Assembly (NCBI GenBank): GCA_964410625.1
Contig: CAYPHY010000001.1
Coordinates: 186,001-250,000, forward strand
DNA: 64,000 bases
From: CAYPHY01 sp964410625
Lineage (GTDB): Bacteria; Chloroflexota; Anaerolineae; Promineifilales; Promineifilaceae
Direction: 5' to 3'
This document shows, one piece after another, positions 7,067 to 15,325 of this stretch. The position numbers were made by a program, and so were the translations under genes. The notes under the pieces are model-generated. The model saw only the letters and a program-made list of their open reading frames with translations, did not search any database and had not been told where the DNA came from. How positions within the stretch are numbered: position 1 is the stretch's first letter; every line of letters starts with the position of its first letter.

Positions 7067-8806
7067 TTAGTTAACCGGCGTGATCACCAACAACGAGCTG
7101 GGGTCTTCCAGGCCGAGCTTACCGGCATCGGTGATCCAGCCCTGGAAGGTGTCGGTGCGATAGGCTTGCACGGCTTGATCGTAATAGGGAATGATGTAGG
7201 GGATGTCGCGGTGGGCGATGGCTTGCATTTCATGAACAATGGCTATTCGCGCATCTTGATCGAGTTCCGTCGCCTGTTGGGCAAAGAGTTCGTCATATTC
7301 CGGGTTGGAGTAGCCCGTTTCGCTGTTGCCGGTGGGGATTTCGTCGGTGGTTAGAATGCTGAGCAGGAAGCCAGGATCAGGATCAGACCCCCAGCCCCAG
7401 AGAATAACGTCGAAGTCGAAAGCGGGGCAGCAAACAGAGGTGAGGGCGTCGGGGTCGAGCGCTTGTTGTTCGGTCTGCACGCCGATCTGCCCCCAGGTGG
7501 CGGCCAGTAATTCGGCCGTGCGTGGGGCGTTGGAACTATCGGAAGGCCAGTTCAAGCGGAAGCTGAGTGGCTCGCCGCCATCGGGCATTTCGCGCACGCC
7601 GTCACCGTCGCTATCGAGATAACCGGCGTCATCCAAAATCTGGTTGGCGAGGTCAATGTCAAAGGCATAATCTTCGATTTGGTCGTTGAAGAAAACGCCG
7701 AGGCCATCGGGGACGACGGAGATGCCAGGCACGCCGAGGCCAAGCAAGATCACATCAATGATGTTTTGCTTGTCGGTGGCGTGGGCGAGTGCCAAACGGA
7801 CGTTGCGGTCGCGCAGGGCGGGATGGCCGGAGCAGACGCCATCATCAGGGGGGCAATTCTCCTCCTCAACCACGTTGAAGATGATGTCGCTGAGTGAGGG
7901 GGAGAAGGGTGGGCCACTGACGATTTCGACATTGGCTTCGTTGCGCAGGCTGGCAACGGCCGTGTTTGGCATTTCGGTGATCATGTCCACCTGCCCGGTA
8001 CGAAGTGCCTGGACGAGTGCATCCTGGTTGTCAAATGTCTGGAAGACGGCATTGGTGATCAGTGGCCCTTGCAGGTAGTGGTCTTGCACCGCTTCCAGGT
8101 TGAGGAATTCATTTTGGCGGTATTCGGCCAGATGAAAAGGCCCCGTGCCGATCATCTCGCTGTTCTCAAACTCAGATGGGTTTTCGACCTCGGCCCAAAT
8201 ATGCTCTGGCAGGACGTAGAGGAAAACAAGCTGGCTTTCGATGTTGGGAATGGGTTCGCTGAGGGTGAGGACAACCGTTTGGTCATCGGGCGCTTCGACG
8301 CTGGCGAAGTATTCGGTGTAGACGGGCAAGAAGGGGAAGTCGGTTTGTTCGGCGTAGAGATTGTAGGTGAAGACGACGTCGTCGGCCGTCAGTGGTTCAC
8401 CATCGTGGAAGGTGATGCCGTCGCGCAGGGTATAGGTATAGACGGTGCCATCGTCGGACACCTGCACATCTTCGGCCAGTTCTAACGTATAGGTCCCGTC
8501 AAGCTGCAACTGGTACATGGCGTCGTAGACGAGTTCAAAGATGGTGAAGGCTTCGGCCAGGACAGCCAGACCGGGGTTGAGTGAATCAGGGCTACCACCC
8601 CAGCCGATGCGGACGGTGGCCGGGCCGGATGCTTCGGGGGCGGCTTCTTCCGGTTCGGCCGCTTCCTCACCGGTTTCAGCAGGTTCTTCGCCAACTTCGG
8701 CCGGTGCCTCGGTGGCCTCAATGGTCGTGTCGGCGGCCGGACTGCCACAGGCGACCATCGCCAAGAGCAGCAAACAACTGAGTAACATTAGGGAATAACG
8801 TTTCAT
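7067..8806 (-). CDS. Peptide-type ABC transporter substrate-binding lipoprotein (SBP family 5)
   Basis: 579 aa. The N-terminus is a lipoprotein signal peptide ending LLLLAMVAC (Cys20), followed by an acidic Glu/Ala-rich tether (about residues 25-60) and a family-5 solute-binding domain (DGITFHDGEPLTADDVVFTYN, the classic block of the family, in pieces). The ATG at 8806 is preceded by GGAGAAGAG. It is the first gene of a five-gene importer operon: binding protein, B, C, D, F. Family 5 covers peptides, nickel, glutathione and sugars, so the ligand is open. Confidence 0.93.
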   Translation of the reverse strand: MKRYSLMLLSCLLLLAMVACGSPAADTTIEATEAPAEVGEEPAETGEEAAEPEEAAPEASGPATVRIGWGGSPDSLNPGLAVLAEAFTIFELVYDAMYQLQLDGTYTLELAEDVQVSDDGTVYTYTLRDGITFHDGEPLTADDVVFTYNLYAEQTDFPFLPVYTEYFASVEAPDDQTVVLTLSEPIPNIESQLVFLYVLPEHIWAEVENPSEFENSEMIGTGPFHLAEYRQNEFLNLEAVQDHYLQGPLITNAVFQTFDNQDALVQALRTGQVDMITEMPNTAVASLRNEANVEIVSGPPFSPSLSDIIFNVVEEENCPPDDGVCSGHPALRDRNVRLALAHATDKQNIIDVILLGLGVPGISVVPDGLGVFFNDQIEDYAFDIDLANQILDDAGYLDSDGDGVREMPDGGEPLSFRLNWPSDSSNAPRTAELLAATWGQIGVQTEQQALDPDALTSVCCPAFDFDVILWGWGSDPDPGFLLSILTTDEIPTGNSETGYSNPEYDELFAQQATELDQDARIAIVHEMQAIAHRDIPYIIPYYDQAVQAYRTDTFQGWITDAGKLGLEDPSSLLVITPVN

Positions 8807-9171
8807 CTTCTCTTCTCCGTATAAAAAACATAAAGCGGCCGCTGCGCTAGGCAAACGGCCGCTGGGATACCCATATTGTAGCCACCGGCGAACGAATGAT
8901 CCAGATCGTTGGGCAACCTTGTTGGCAACTTCGTTGGCAACTTGTTGAATAACGAGGCGGACTCGTCTGTGGCGAAATGATGTAATTGGTCAGGTCAAGG
9001 TCAGGATACTGATCCAACTGCTATCTCCGCGTGGGCCGTAAATGTTCGGCACCAACGCGAGGATTATACGCATGGAAGCGTGAGCGAACAATCAAAAATT
9101 AATCAATGTATGAGGTTTTGTTGTGGGATAAAAGTCTCTATTGTTCCAGCACGAGTTAGACACCCCAATCG
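8807..9171. other. Intergenic region upstream of the importer operon
   Basis: 365 nt without a gene. It contains two CGGCCGCTG units in a possible hairpin near 8836-8862, and a short tandem run of TTGGCAAC(T/C)T at about 8909-8946. The operon promoter must lie here but I cannot place it confidently. Confidence 0.5.
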
Positions 9172-10746
9172 TTACTTCTTCTGCTGGTAGTATTCCCTCG
9201 TTTCCGCTTCACGGCCGCGAACGACGCGCCGCCCGGTAAATGGCCCCGTGGTTTGGGTGACAACGGTGTTTTGCTCTTCGCGGCCGTCGCGCTGGTAATA
9301 GATGACAACCCAATCATGGGTCATCTCTAGCTCGTGGGCGCGGGCGGTGTTGGAGAATAGCACGGTGAACGACCAGCCATCCCGTTTCGTCTCCCACAGC
9401 GGCAACCAGGCCTCGTTGTCGGGGTTGAAGCGTTTGGGGGCGATCTTGGGCAGTTCATCCGCCTCGGCACGCCGCCGGTATTCAGCGTCTACATCCAGCA
9501 GCAAGGAAACGGATGGCCGTTCCTTTAAGGGCTGCTCTCCGCTGACACGGCGCTGCTGCCGTTTCTGCGCGCTGCGGCTCAACACTCCAGCCAGGGAGGA
9601 GAGGACAGCCTTGACGCGCTTGGGGCCGAAGCCTTCGACCTGTTCCAGGCGGCCGTCATGCCCCGCTTGTTCTAGCTCTTCCAGTGTTTGGATGCCCAGT
9701 TCATCCACGATGCGTTGCGCCAATTCCGGGCCGATGCCGGGGAGTTGGGTAAACAAGGCGGCCGGGGTGCTCTCGCCTTGCAATCGCTCTAGCTGGCTGG
9801 AACGGCCGGTGGTGACGAACTCAATGATCAGGCTTGCCAGCCCTTCACCGATATCGGGCAAGGCGACCAGGGTCTCGCGGTCGTTGGCTCGCGCTAACTC
9901 CGCCAGAGAGCGGTCCGTGTTGCGCACGGCGTTTGCTCCGTTGCGATAGGCGCGAACACGAAAGGTGTTGCTGTCTTGTGCTTCCAGGAGATCGGCAACG
10001 CGATCAAGGACGGCAGCGATTTGCTCATTGGTCGGCCGTGCCGATTTATTCCCTTTAGTCGCTGTGGCAGACGCCTTAGGCGCCGTGGCAGACGCTTTCA
10101 TCGCTGTGGCAGAATTGTTGTTGTTCATTTGCCTGGTAGATCCATTGGGGACAAATTGCTTGAGGGTTTGAAAATCTTCCCTGAGCGTTTCGCGCTGGTT
10201 GTTGTTATAGAGGGCAACGGCCGGATGGTAAAGCGGGACAATGGCCTCTGTGTCGCGATTGGCGTTTATGGGGATGACCTGGCCGTGGAGCTGGCTGATC
10301 GTGGCGGTTGAATCTCCCACGCGGAACTCCTTCAAAACGAAGGCCATCGCAAAACGGCCAAGGGTGACAATTACCCTCGGCCGTATGATGGCAATTTGCT
10401 CATGGAGAAAGGGGGCATAGAGGTCTATTTCTTCGGGTCGGGGATCGCGGTTGCCCGGCGGCCGATCCTTGACGATATTGGTGATATAGACATCCTCGCG
10501 GCGCAGGTTGATTGAGGCCAGGAGTTCGTTGAGCATCCGCCCGGCCGCGCCAACGAAGGGACGGCCGCTTTTCGCTTCCTGTTCACCCGGCGCCTCGCCA
10601 ATGAACATGATCTCCGCATCCACGTTTCCCTCGCCGATCACAGCATGGTAGTTATTTTCTAGCCGGTAGGTATAGAGGGGGGACGCTTCTAGCGCCGATA
10701 TGGCTTTGGCGACGGCCGCCATTTGCGCGGCTTTATCCTCTTTCAT
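9172..10746 (-). CDS. Uracil-DNA glycosylase (family 4-like) fused to a helix-hairpin-helix DNA-binding protein
   Basis: 524 aa in three parts. Residues 1-200 are a family 4-type UDG: GEAPGEQEAKSGRPFVGAAG (motif 1), TNIVKDRPPGNRDP, VTLGRFA and the active-site HPA motif in LYHPAVAL. Residues about 205-233 are an Ala/Thr/Lys linker with repeated (S/P)ATA units. Residues about 234-390 are a PolX-like HhH region (FRVRAYRNGANAV, ALPDIGEGLA, LPGIGPELAQRI, VEGFGPKRV). Residues 400-524 are an uncharacterised C-terminal domain. Family 4 enzymes excise uracil and normally bind a 4Fe-4S cluster through four Cys. Here the four equivalent positions are non-Cys and the whole protein has no cysteine. It probably acts in base excision repair. 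Confidence 0.88.
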   Translation of the reverse strand: MKEDKAAQMAAVAKAISALEASPLYTYRLENNYHAVIGEGNVDAEIMFIGEAPGEQEAKSGRPFVGAAGRMLNELLASINLRREDVYITNIVKDRPPGNRDPRPEEIDLYAPFLHEQIAIIRPRVIVTLGRFAMAFVLKEFRVGDSTATISQLHGQVIPINANRDTEAIVPLYHPAVALYNNNQRETLREDFQTLKQFVPNGSTRQMNNNNSATAMKASATAPKASATATKGNKSARPTNEQIAAVLDRVADLLEAQDSNTFRVRAYRNGANAVRNTDRSLAELARANDRETLVALPDIGEGLASLIIEFVTTGRSSQLERLQGESTPAALFTQLPGIGPELAQRIVDELGIQTLEELEQAGHDGRLEQVEGFGPKRVKAVLSSLAGVLSRSAQKRQQRRVSGEQPLKERPSVSLLLDVDAEYRRRAEADELPKIAPKRFNPDNEAWLPLWETKRDGWSFTVLFSNTARAHELEMTHDWVVIYYQRDGREEQNTVVTQTTGPFTGRRVVRGREAETREYYQQKK

Positions 10747-10784
10747 GGTGAATGTGGTACTGGGAAGGGTAAGCGTTGAAGAAC

Positions 10785-11330
10785 CTACCCCTCGTCCACG
10801 CCGGTTACGGTGAATGGATCAGAGATGAGCCGCACCTCACCCTGGTTATAGTCAATGACAAAGACCCAATCGCCATTGACATCAAGCCAATCAGGGAGGG
10901 TCACTTCTCTGTTTAACACACCTGCGTCATCCGTCTGGGCGCTGTCGAATATCTCGAACTCTGAATCAACCGGCCCCAGGCCAATCTCTACTTCGGCGTT
11001 TGGCGGAAGACCGGTAGCCATTAGTTGAAAAGGTGTTCCCGGTGACCCGCTGGAGGGTGTGAAGGTTAGTGATGGCTGCCCATCGGCCGGTGTCTCGTTA
11101 CTATTACCGTTATCATTGCTGTTACTGTTATCGGGCACGCTGTTGTCGTTGTTGTCTGGCGTACTGCTCTCCGGTACGGGGCTGGCTGGTGCAATGTTGT
11201 CGTTGCCATTGTCCAGGCCACCACCGCCACTTGGGGTTGCGTCAGCGGGTGTGTCGCCGCCCGTTGTGGTGCAGGCGGCAAGCAGGGCGACGATCATAAT
11301 CAGGAGCAGCCTCGTTAGATAATTTTTCAT
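10785..11330 (-). CDS. Hypothetical lipoprotein with an Asn/Asp-rich linker
   Basis: 181 aa. The signal peptide (LLLIMIVALLAAC) ends in a lipobox Cys; residues about 30-85 are a low-complexity Asn/Asp/Ser/Pro/Gly linker; the last 95 residues look like a beta-sandwich (LTFTPSSGSPGTPFQLMATG, then DWVFVIDY) of Ig/IPT type. The ATG at 11330 follows GGGAAG; a longer frame to 11414 would lack a signal peptide. Probably surface-exposed; function unknown. Confidence 0.8.
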   Translation of the reverse strand: MKNYLTRLLLIMIVALLAACTTTGGDTPADATPSGGGGLDNGNDNIAPASPVPESSTPDNNDNSVPDNSNSNDNGNSNETPADGQPSLTFTPSSGSPGTPFQLMATGLPPNAEVEIGLGPVDSEFEIFDSAQTDDAGVLNREVTLPDWLDVNGDWVFVIDYNQGEVRLISDPFTVTGVDEG

Positions 11331-11374
11331 TCTTCTTCCCTTTAGCGATAATGAAAATCTGATTCCATTATCTG

Positions 11375-11620
11375 CTATACCTCGCGCAAAAAGCGCCGGA
11401 CATCGTAATCCCATTCGCGGGTGGTGATGTCGATTTCTGTCCCCTGCTCTTGGGGTGCGACCTGCACCAGGACAAATCCGCCGACATTATCGTTAAATTC
11501 AAGCGCCCGGTTGCTGCGGGGCATGATGTCGAGGCCAACACCCTGGGGGCCGAAGAAAGCGGCCGCTTTCTCTAATATCTCCTGGGGTGCTTGCTCGGTT
11601 ACTTTTCCCATTCGTAGCAT
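11375..11620 (-). CDS. Small hypothetical protein (81 aa)
   Basis: Starts MLRMGKVTEQ at 11620 with AAGGAAG upstream. It has a helix (PQEILEKAAAFFG) followed by strands (GLDIMPR, GGFVLVQVAP, TEIDITTREWDYDVRRFL), a small alpha-beta fold. It lies 26 nt downstream of the next gene in an apparent operon with the DUF2267 gene. I do not recognise the family. Confidence 0.7.
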   Translation of the reverse strand: MLRMGKVTEQAPQEILEKAAAFFGPQGVGLDIMPRSNRALEFNDNVGGFVLVQVAPQEQGTEIDITTREWDYDVRRFLREV

Positions 11621-11646
11621 GATACTGCTTCCTTTTCTCAACCTCC

Positions 11647-12009
11647 TCAACCATACATGAGGTGGGTTTCCAACTCGGAGGGGCCAAGGCCAACGGCCGC
11701 TAATGCCTCTGGCTCTTCGTCGAGTGCAACGCGCAAAAGGTGGCGGGCAAGCGCCAGCACTTCTTGATCTTCGCCAGCGCCTGCTTGTTGTAATTGGCCT
11801 GCCAACAGTTGCTGGCGTTCGGCGTTGGCGGGGCCAATATCCAGCAGGTCAGCTTCCACCCCGCTATATTTTTGCCCTAGCAACGCTTTCAACTCATCAT
11901 GGGTGTTGATGGCCTTTTTCTCGTCTTCTGGCAGATACATCACATTCGGCCGAAAGCTGGCGGCCGCGCCAACGGCCAATGCATTGACAATCAGGGTTAT
12001 GTTATCCAT
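11647..12009 (-). CDS. Hypothetical protein resembling effector-associated N-terminal modules
   Basis: 120 aa starting MDNITLIVNALAVGAAASF. The layout is a hydrophobic Ala/Gly helix, a charged stretch, HDELKALLGQKYSG, then a leucine-rich helix (EDQEVLALARHLL). It resembles the short alpha-helical module found at the N-terminus of many bacterial NACHT/TIR/caspase-like proteins (Ala/Gly helix, LKALI-rich segment, DEELLALA), here standing alone. That link is my inference from pattern only. It lies 13 nt after the DUF2267 gene. Confidence 0.65.
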   Translation of the reverse strand: MDNITLIVNALAVGAAASFRPNVMYLPEDEKKAINTHDELKALLGQKYSGVEADLLDIGPANAERQQLLAGQLQQAGAGEDQEVLALARHLLRVALDEEPEALAAVGLGPSELETHLMYG

Positions 12010-12022
12010 CTCTATGCGTCTC

Positions 12023-12430
12023 TCAATTGCGGCTAAACTGGCCTTCCATGCCAGCCTCGAACAGAGAATCATACTCACCGGGAAGTTGTTCGCGTATTTT
12101 GTCCAATAAGCCCGGCGTCACCGCTTCTTTCAGAACCGTCATGACAGCTCGGGTGTTATAGACAGACTGGGGCATATCTACGCCTGCACCTTCCCGGTCG
12201 GCTATACGCTCGAAAAACTCATCCAGTGAAAAGCGCTGGGCATTCTTGCGCGATAAGCGCAGGTAATCACCGATTCCGGGTGGCAGTTGGGCAGCGAGGT
12301 TCATCGCCGCACCCTCAGATAGGCGTTCACCCAGGGTTTCCAGTGTGGCACAGATGGCGCGTGCTGCCTCGCCTTGAGAGGGCAGCCGAGCGTGATTTTG
12401 AACCTGTCCAATGAACTCGTGATATTGCAT
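12023..12430 (-). CDS. DUF2267 family protein
   Basis: 135 aa. The start (MQYHEFIGQVQ) and the pattern RAICATLETLGERLSEG...LAAQLPPGIGDYL are characteristic of DUF2267. A second half (FFERIADREG, AVMTVLKEAVTPG) repeats the same helical unit. A good AAGGAG lies 7 nt before the ATG. The function of DUF2267 is unknown. It heads a three-gene run (DUF2267, 120 aa, 81 aa). Confidence 0.85.
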   Translation of the reverse strand: MQYHEFIGQVQNHARLPSQGEAARAICATLETLGERLSEGAAMNLAAQLPPGIGDYLRLSRKNAQRFSLDEFFERIADREGAGVDMPQSVYNTRAVMTVLKEAVTPGLLDKIREQLPGEYDSLFEAGMEGQFSRN

Positions 12431-12614
12431 CTCTAAACTCCTTTTGTTCGCTGCGCTTCTCGGTCCATTACAAGCTCACTGATTACGGCAGTGGTGAGAA
12501 GGACAGCGCTTAGGAAGGACTACCTATCCTTACCTTAGACAAGGAGCAAGCCCGCTTCAATATATCAGAGTTATAAATCAGTATATAGAGGGGTATAGAA
12601 TGGTAGTTTGCTTG

Positions 12615-12649
12615 TAGAAACCGAGTTTCTTCAAGAAACTCGGTTTCTA
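12615..12649. repeat. Palindrome of the AGAAACCGAGTTTCT family (family B); possible terminator
   Basis: Two perfect 17-nt arms (tagaaaccgagtttctt and its reverse complement) separated by a single base. It lies 5 nt past the stop of the glycosyltransferase gene, so it could end that transcript, but there is no T-run. Related pairs occur at 13455, 46304 and 50581. Confidence 0.7.
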
Positions 12650-12654
12650 AGATT

Positions 12655-13392
12655 CTAGAAATTGGTCAGGGGATGGAGGAGGCGTCGGCCGCTGCGTTGC
12701 GGATGATTGGCGAGAAAGCGGAGAGTATACTTGGCGATGTCAACCCACATCTTGAAGTGTGACCAGTTACCGCTTAGCCCTTCATATTTCTCAAGACGGG
12801 TAACATGGCTGACGCCTTTCCACGGAACGCGCAAGACGGGATAGTTGAGCGACCAGGCGTGGAGGTTAAAGGCGGTTTCGATGCTCCATCCCGTTTCTTC
12901 GACGCGGTAGATGTCTTTGAAGAGCTTCCAGCGCAAGCAGCGTTGGCCACTGAGAAAGGGGAAGTGGCGGTGGGTAAAGTCGGTGTTCCAACGTCCCTGC
13001 TGGAAGATGCCGAGGGTCATGGCGTAGGCACGGCTGCGGACCGGCTCAATGAGCGCGGTCAGGTGGTGGGGTTGGAGATTGAGGAGATCGGCATCGAGCA
13101 AGAGGAGGAGATCGTTTTGGCGTGACTCAACGCCACACAGGAGGGCGCGGCCTTTTCCGCCGTTCTTCTCCAGGTGGATGAGTTGGATGGTCGGGTTGGA
13201 AGCTATCTCTTGTTCGACGGCCGCGGCCGTTCCATCTCGCGAACAATCATCCACAACGATGATTTGGGAGACATTGGGATGGACAGCGACAACTTGCAAC
13301 ACAGCACCAATGTGGTCGGCTTCGTTATAGGCGGGGATGATAGCGGTGATAGGTTCATTTGGTCTGTCGTCATCTGACGTGTCGGGGTTCAT
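12655..13392 (-). CDS. Glycosyltransferase family 2
   Basis: 245 aa GT-A fold: nucleotide-sugar block AIIPAYNEADHIG, VVDDCSRDGT, NGGKGRALLCG, the metal-binding motif DADLL, and a later GQRCLRWKLFKDI acceptor-side segment. It has no membrane helices, so it is probably a cytosolic or peripheral transferase acting on a lipid-linked or surface glycan. The start ATG is preceded by AGAGG. It is transcribed in the same direction as the PHP and lipid-kinase genes upstream. Confidence 0.88.
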   Translation of the reverse strand: MNPDTSDDDRPNEPITAIIPAYNEADHIGAVLQVVAVHPNVSQIIVVDDCSRDGTAAAVEQEIASNPTIQLIHLEKNGGKGRALLCGVESRQNDLLLLLDADLLNLQPHHLTALIEPVRSRAYAMTLGIFQQGRWNTDFTHRHFPFLSGQRCLRWKLFKDIYRVEETGWSIETAFNLHAWSLNYPVLRVPWKGVSHVTRLEKYEGLSGNWSHFKMWVDIAKYTLRFLANHPQRSGRRLLHPLTNF

Positions 13393-13454
13393 GATGGTTG
13401 CCTCTGCTTATATTAGACGGCATTTCCTGTGAAAAGTTGCTAAATCGCAAATTT

Positions 13455-13517
13455 TAGAAACTCGGTTTCTGGCGGAAGAGAAGAGCGCTTATAGAAGTAA
13501 GAAACCGAGTTTCTTAG
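13455..13517. repeat. Family B repeat pair flanking the PHP gene end
   Basis: agaaactcggtttct and, about 33 nt on, its inverted copy agaaaccgagtttct. The pair lies between the stop of the PHP gene (13526) and the start of the glycosyltransferase gene. Confidence 0.7.
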
Positions 13518-13525
13518 GTAGATCG

Positions 13526-14344
13526 CTAAACTGCCTCTGGCTTGGTGGCGCGGATGAAATAGGAGCGGATACGGTTGGTTGACATGTTCCACATCTTGGC
13601 GATGAAGGCAAGTACCGGATGGGTCCACTTACCGGTGGGAACACCTGCTTGTAGCGCGTGTAGTAAATCGTCTGGCCCGCTGATCTTCTGTTTGGGGAGT
13701 TCCACCCAGGCCGTGCCGATATCAACCAGGCGATGGGCATCGGAACCGGCGCTCATTAGTAAGTCCCGTTGTTCGCAGTAATCAACGGCGGCCTGGTTCC
13801 AGCGCGGCCGTGAGACGCGAGCGTTAAATGTCTCTACAATATCTATTTGATCGGCAATTTGCAAGAGGGCATCGGGTTGCAAGCGATAACGCTTGAGGGG
13901 ATCAAAGCCATGGGGCAACAGGACCAGCCCCCCCTGTGCCTTGATCTGGCGAATGGTTTCTTGTGGGGTGAGACCCGGCTCGATCTTTTCGTCCAGGAAA
14001 AGGCCGATGATCTCGCCGCGGCTGGTGGAAATTTCTTCACCGATGATGACTTCCAGATCATAGGCGTCTGAGTCCGCAACCATCTGCTTCAGCGCTTTCG
14101 CGCCCCAGATTTCATTGTGGTCGGTAATGGCCTGCACCTGGATTCCGGCCTGCTGGCAGCGGGCGGGGATGTCGGCCAGGGGGGTGATGCAATCGTGGGA
14201 GGCTTCGCTGTGGCAATGGAGGTCTACCTTCATTGTCGGCACAGGGAGCGACGGTTGAGCATCCTCTTGTACGGCCCCGCGTTCGCGAATCTGCTCAGCT
14301 TCTTCGCGATCTACTTGTTCTAGTTGTGGTTGTTTATCACTCAT
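13526..14344 (-). CDS. PHP-domain metal-dependent phosphoesterase
   Basis: 272 aa from the ATG at 14344; the longer frame would need TTG at 14356 inside a repeat. The N-terminal 40 residues are charged and disordered. The PHP core follows, with metal-binding motifs KVDLHCHSEASHD, ITDHNE, IIGEEIS, LLPHGFD and GSDAHR. Family members hydrolyse phosphoesters, including nucleoside bisphosphates and histidinol phosphate; this stand-alone type is of unknown substrate. The C-terminal about 50 residues are basic and could be an anchor. Confidence 0.87.
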   Translation of the reverse strand: MSDKQPQLEQVDREEAEQIRERGAVQEDAQPSLPVPTMKVDLHCHSEASHDCITPLADIPARCQQAGIQVQAITDHNEIWGAKALKQMVADSDAYDLEVIIGEEISTSRGEIIGLFLDEKIEPGLTPQETIRQIKAQGGLVLLPHGFDPLKRYRLQPDALLQIADQIDIVETFNARVSRPRWNQAAVDYCEQRDLLMSAGSDAHRLVDIGTAWVELPKQKISGPDDLLHALQAGVPTGKWTHPVLAFIAKMWNMSTNRIRSYFIRATKPEAV

Positions 14345-14355
14345 GAGTGTAGTCA

Positions 14356-14416
14356 AAACCTCTGAGGTCTTGATTTTAGGTCTGGCCTAGTGATCATATT
14401 AAGACCTCAGAGGTTT
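14356..14416. repeat. Inverted repeat between the lipid kinase and PHP genes
   Basis: Perfect 16-nt arms (aaacctctgaggtctt at 14356-14371 and its reverse complement at 14401-14416) with a 29-nt spacer. It sits just after the lipid-kinase stop and just before the PHP start, so it is either a terminator-like processing site or another dispersed element. Confidence 0.65.
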
Positions 14417-14419
14417 ATG

Positions 14420-15325
14420 TCACGTTTCGCTGGAAGGCAACCATAGTTCAACGGCCGCCGGAAGGATACGAACAGTCACTTCGCCGGGCGGAGGTTCGGT
14501 GGAAAATTTATCTCCCGGCCGAATCTCCTCATCGAGATGGAATGGAAAGCCATCCCAATGAAATTTTAGTTCGCGCACCTTTCTGGTGGACACGGTTTCG
14601 AGCTGGTCAAGGTCTTCGCCCAGCAGGCTGCGAGCATATTGCAGGAAGCCTTCGCGGTCACTCTCATGGATGCACACCAGGTCTAGCAGTCCGTCGTCGG
14701 GGGTGGCATCGGGAGCTAATGGTATGCGCGGACCGACTGCTTTGGTGTTGAGCAACTCGACCAGTAAGTAGTCGCCGTTCAATCGTTCGCCGTCAACCCA
14801 CAAATCGTTGGAGTAGGCACGGCCGTTGAGCAGTGTGCTGGTGAGGACTTGCACGCCGCGGAGGATATTTTTCCCTTTTTCGGGATCGTACTCGTGAAGC
14901 ACATCGGCAAAGAAGCCAAAACCGGCCCCTTCTAAAAAGTAGTCGTTGCCCCAGGGCGCTTCGATATAGCCGACATCGAAGTGGCAGAGGCGTGGTTGCT
15001 TTAGTCTTTCGATGATTTCCAAGGGTGTGCCTTCGATACCCAGTGTCCGGGCGACGTTGTTGGCGGTTCCCATAGGGACGACGGCCAGGGGGATGTCGCG
15101 GCCGACAAGCCGGGTGCTGACGGCGCGAACGGTGCCATCCCCTCCGGCGGCCACCACCAACCCCTGCGCTTTCTGGAGAATACGATCCAGGTCTGACTCT
15201 TGCTCTGTGGCTTCATAGACAGGGAAGAAACCGGCTTGCCGGAGCGCGTCTTGAAGCTCGTCGGCCGTTACGTTTCCATTTCCAAGCGCACCGGCACTTT
15301 CGTTAAAAATCAATGTTGCTTGCAC
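14420..15325 (-). CDS. Diacylglycerol kinase family lipid kinase (YegS/DagK-like)
   Basis: 301 aa. The diacylglycerol-kinase catalytic domain is marked by GGDGTV (residues 61-66), PMGTANNVARTLG and later DDGLLDLV; the C-terminal beta domain ends with DEEIRPGD. Members phosphorylate diacylglycerol, sphingoid bases or related lipids at the membrane. A GTG start at 15325 follows GGAGGTG, and the gene overlaps the preceding flippase-like gene by 23 nt. The pair suggests lipid or polyprenol metabolism. Confidence 0.9.
   Translation of the reverse strand: MQATLIFNESAGALGNGNVTADELQDALRQAGFFPVYEATEQESDLDRILQKAQGLVVAAGGDGTVRAVSTRLVGRDIPLAVVPMGTANNVARTLGIEGTPLEIIERLKQPRLCHFDVGYIEAPWGNDYFLEGAGFGFFADVLHEYDPEKGKNILRGVQVLTSTLLNGRAYSNDLWVDGERLNGDYLLVELLNTKAVGPRIPLAPDATPDDGLLDLVCIHESDREGFLQYARSLLGEDLDQLETVSTRKVRELKFHWDGFPFHLDEEIRPGDKFSTEPPPGEVTVRILPAAVELWLPSSET

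Noticed and set aside
13526..14356. TTG start at 14356 for the PHP gene
   Set aside because: It falls inside the inverted repeat and adds four non-conserved residues; the ATG at 14344 is preferred.
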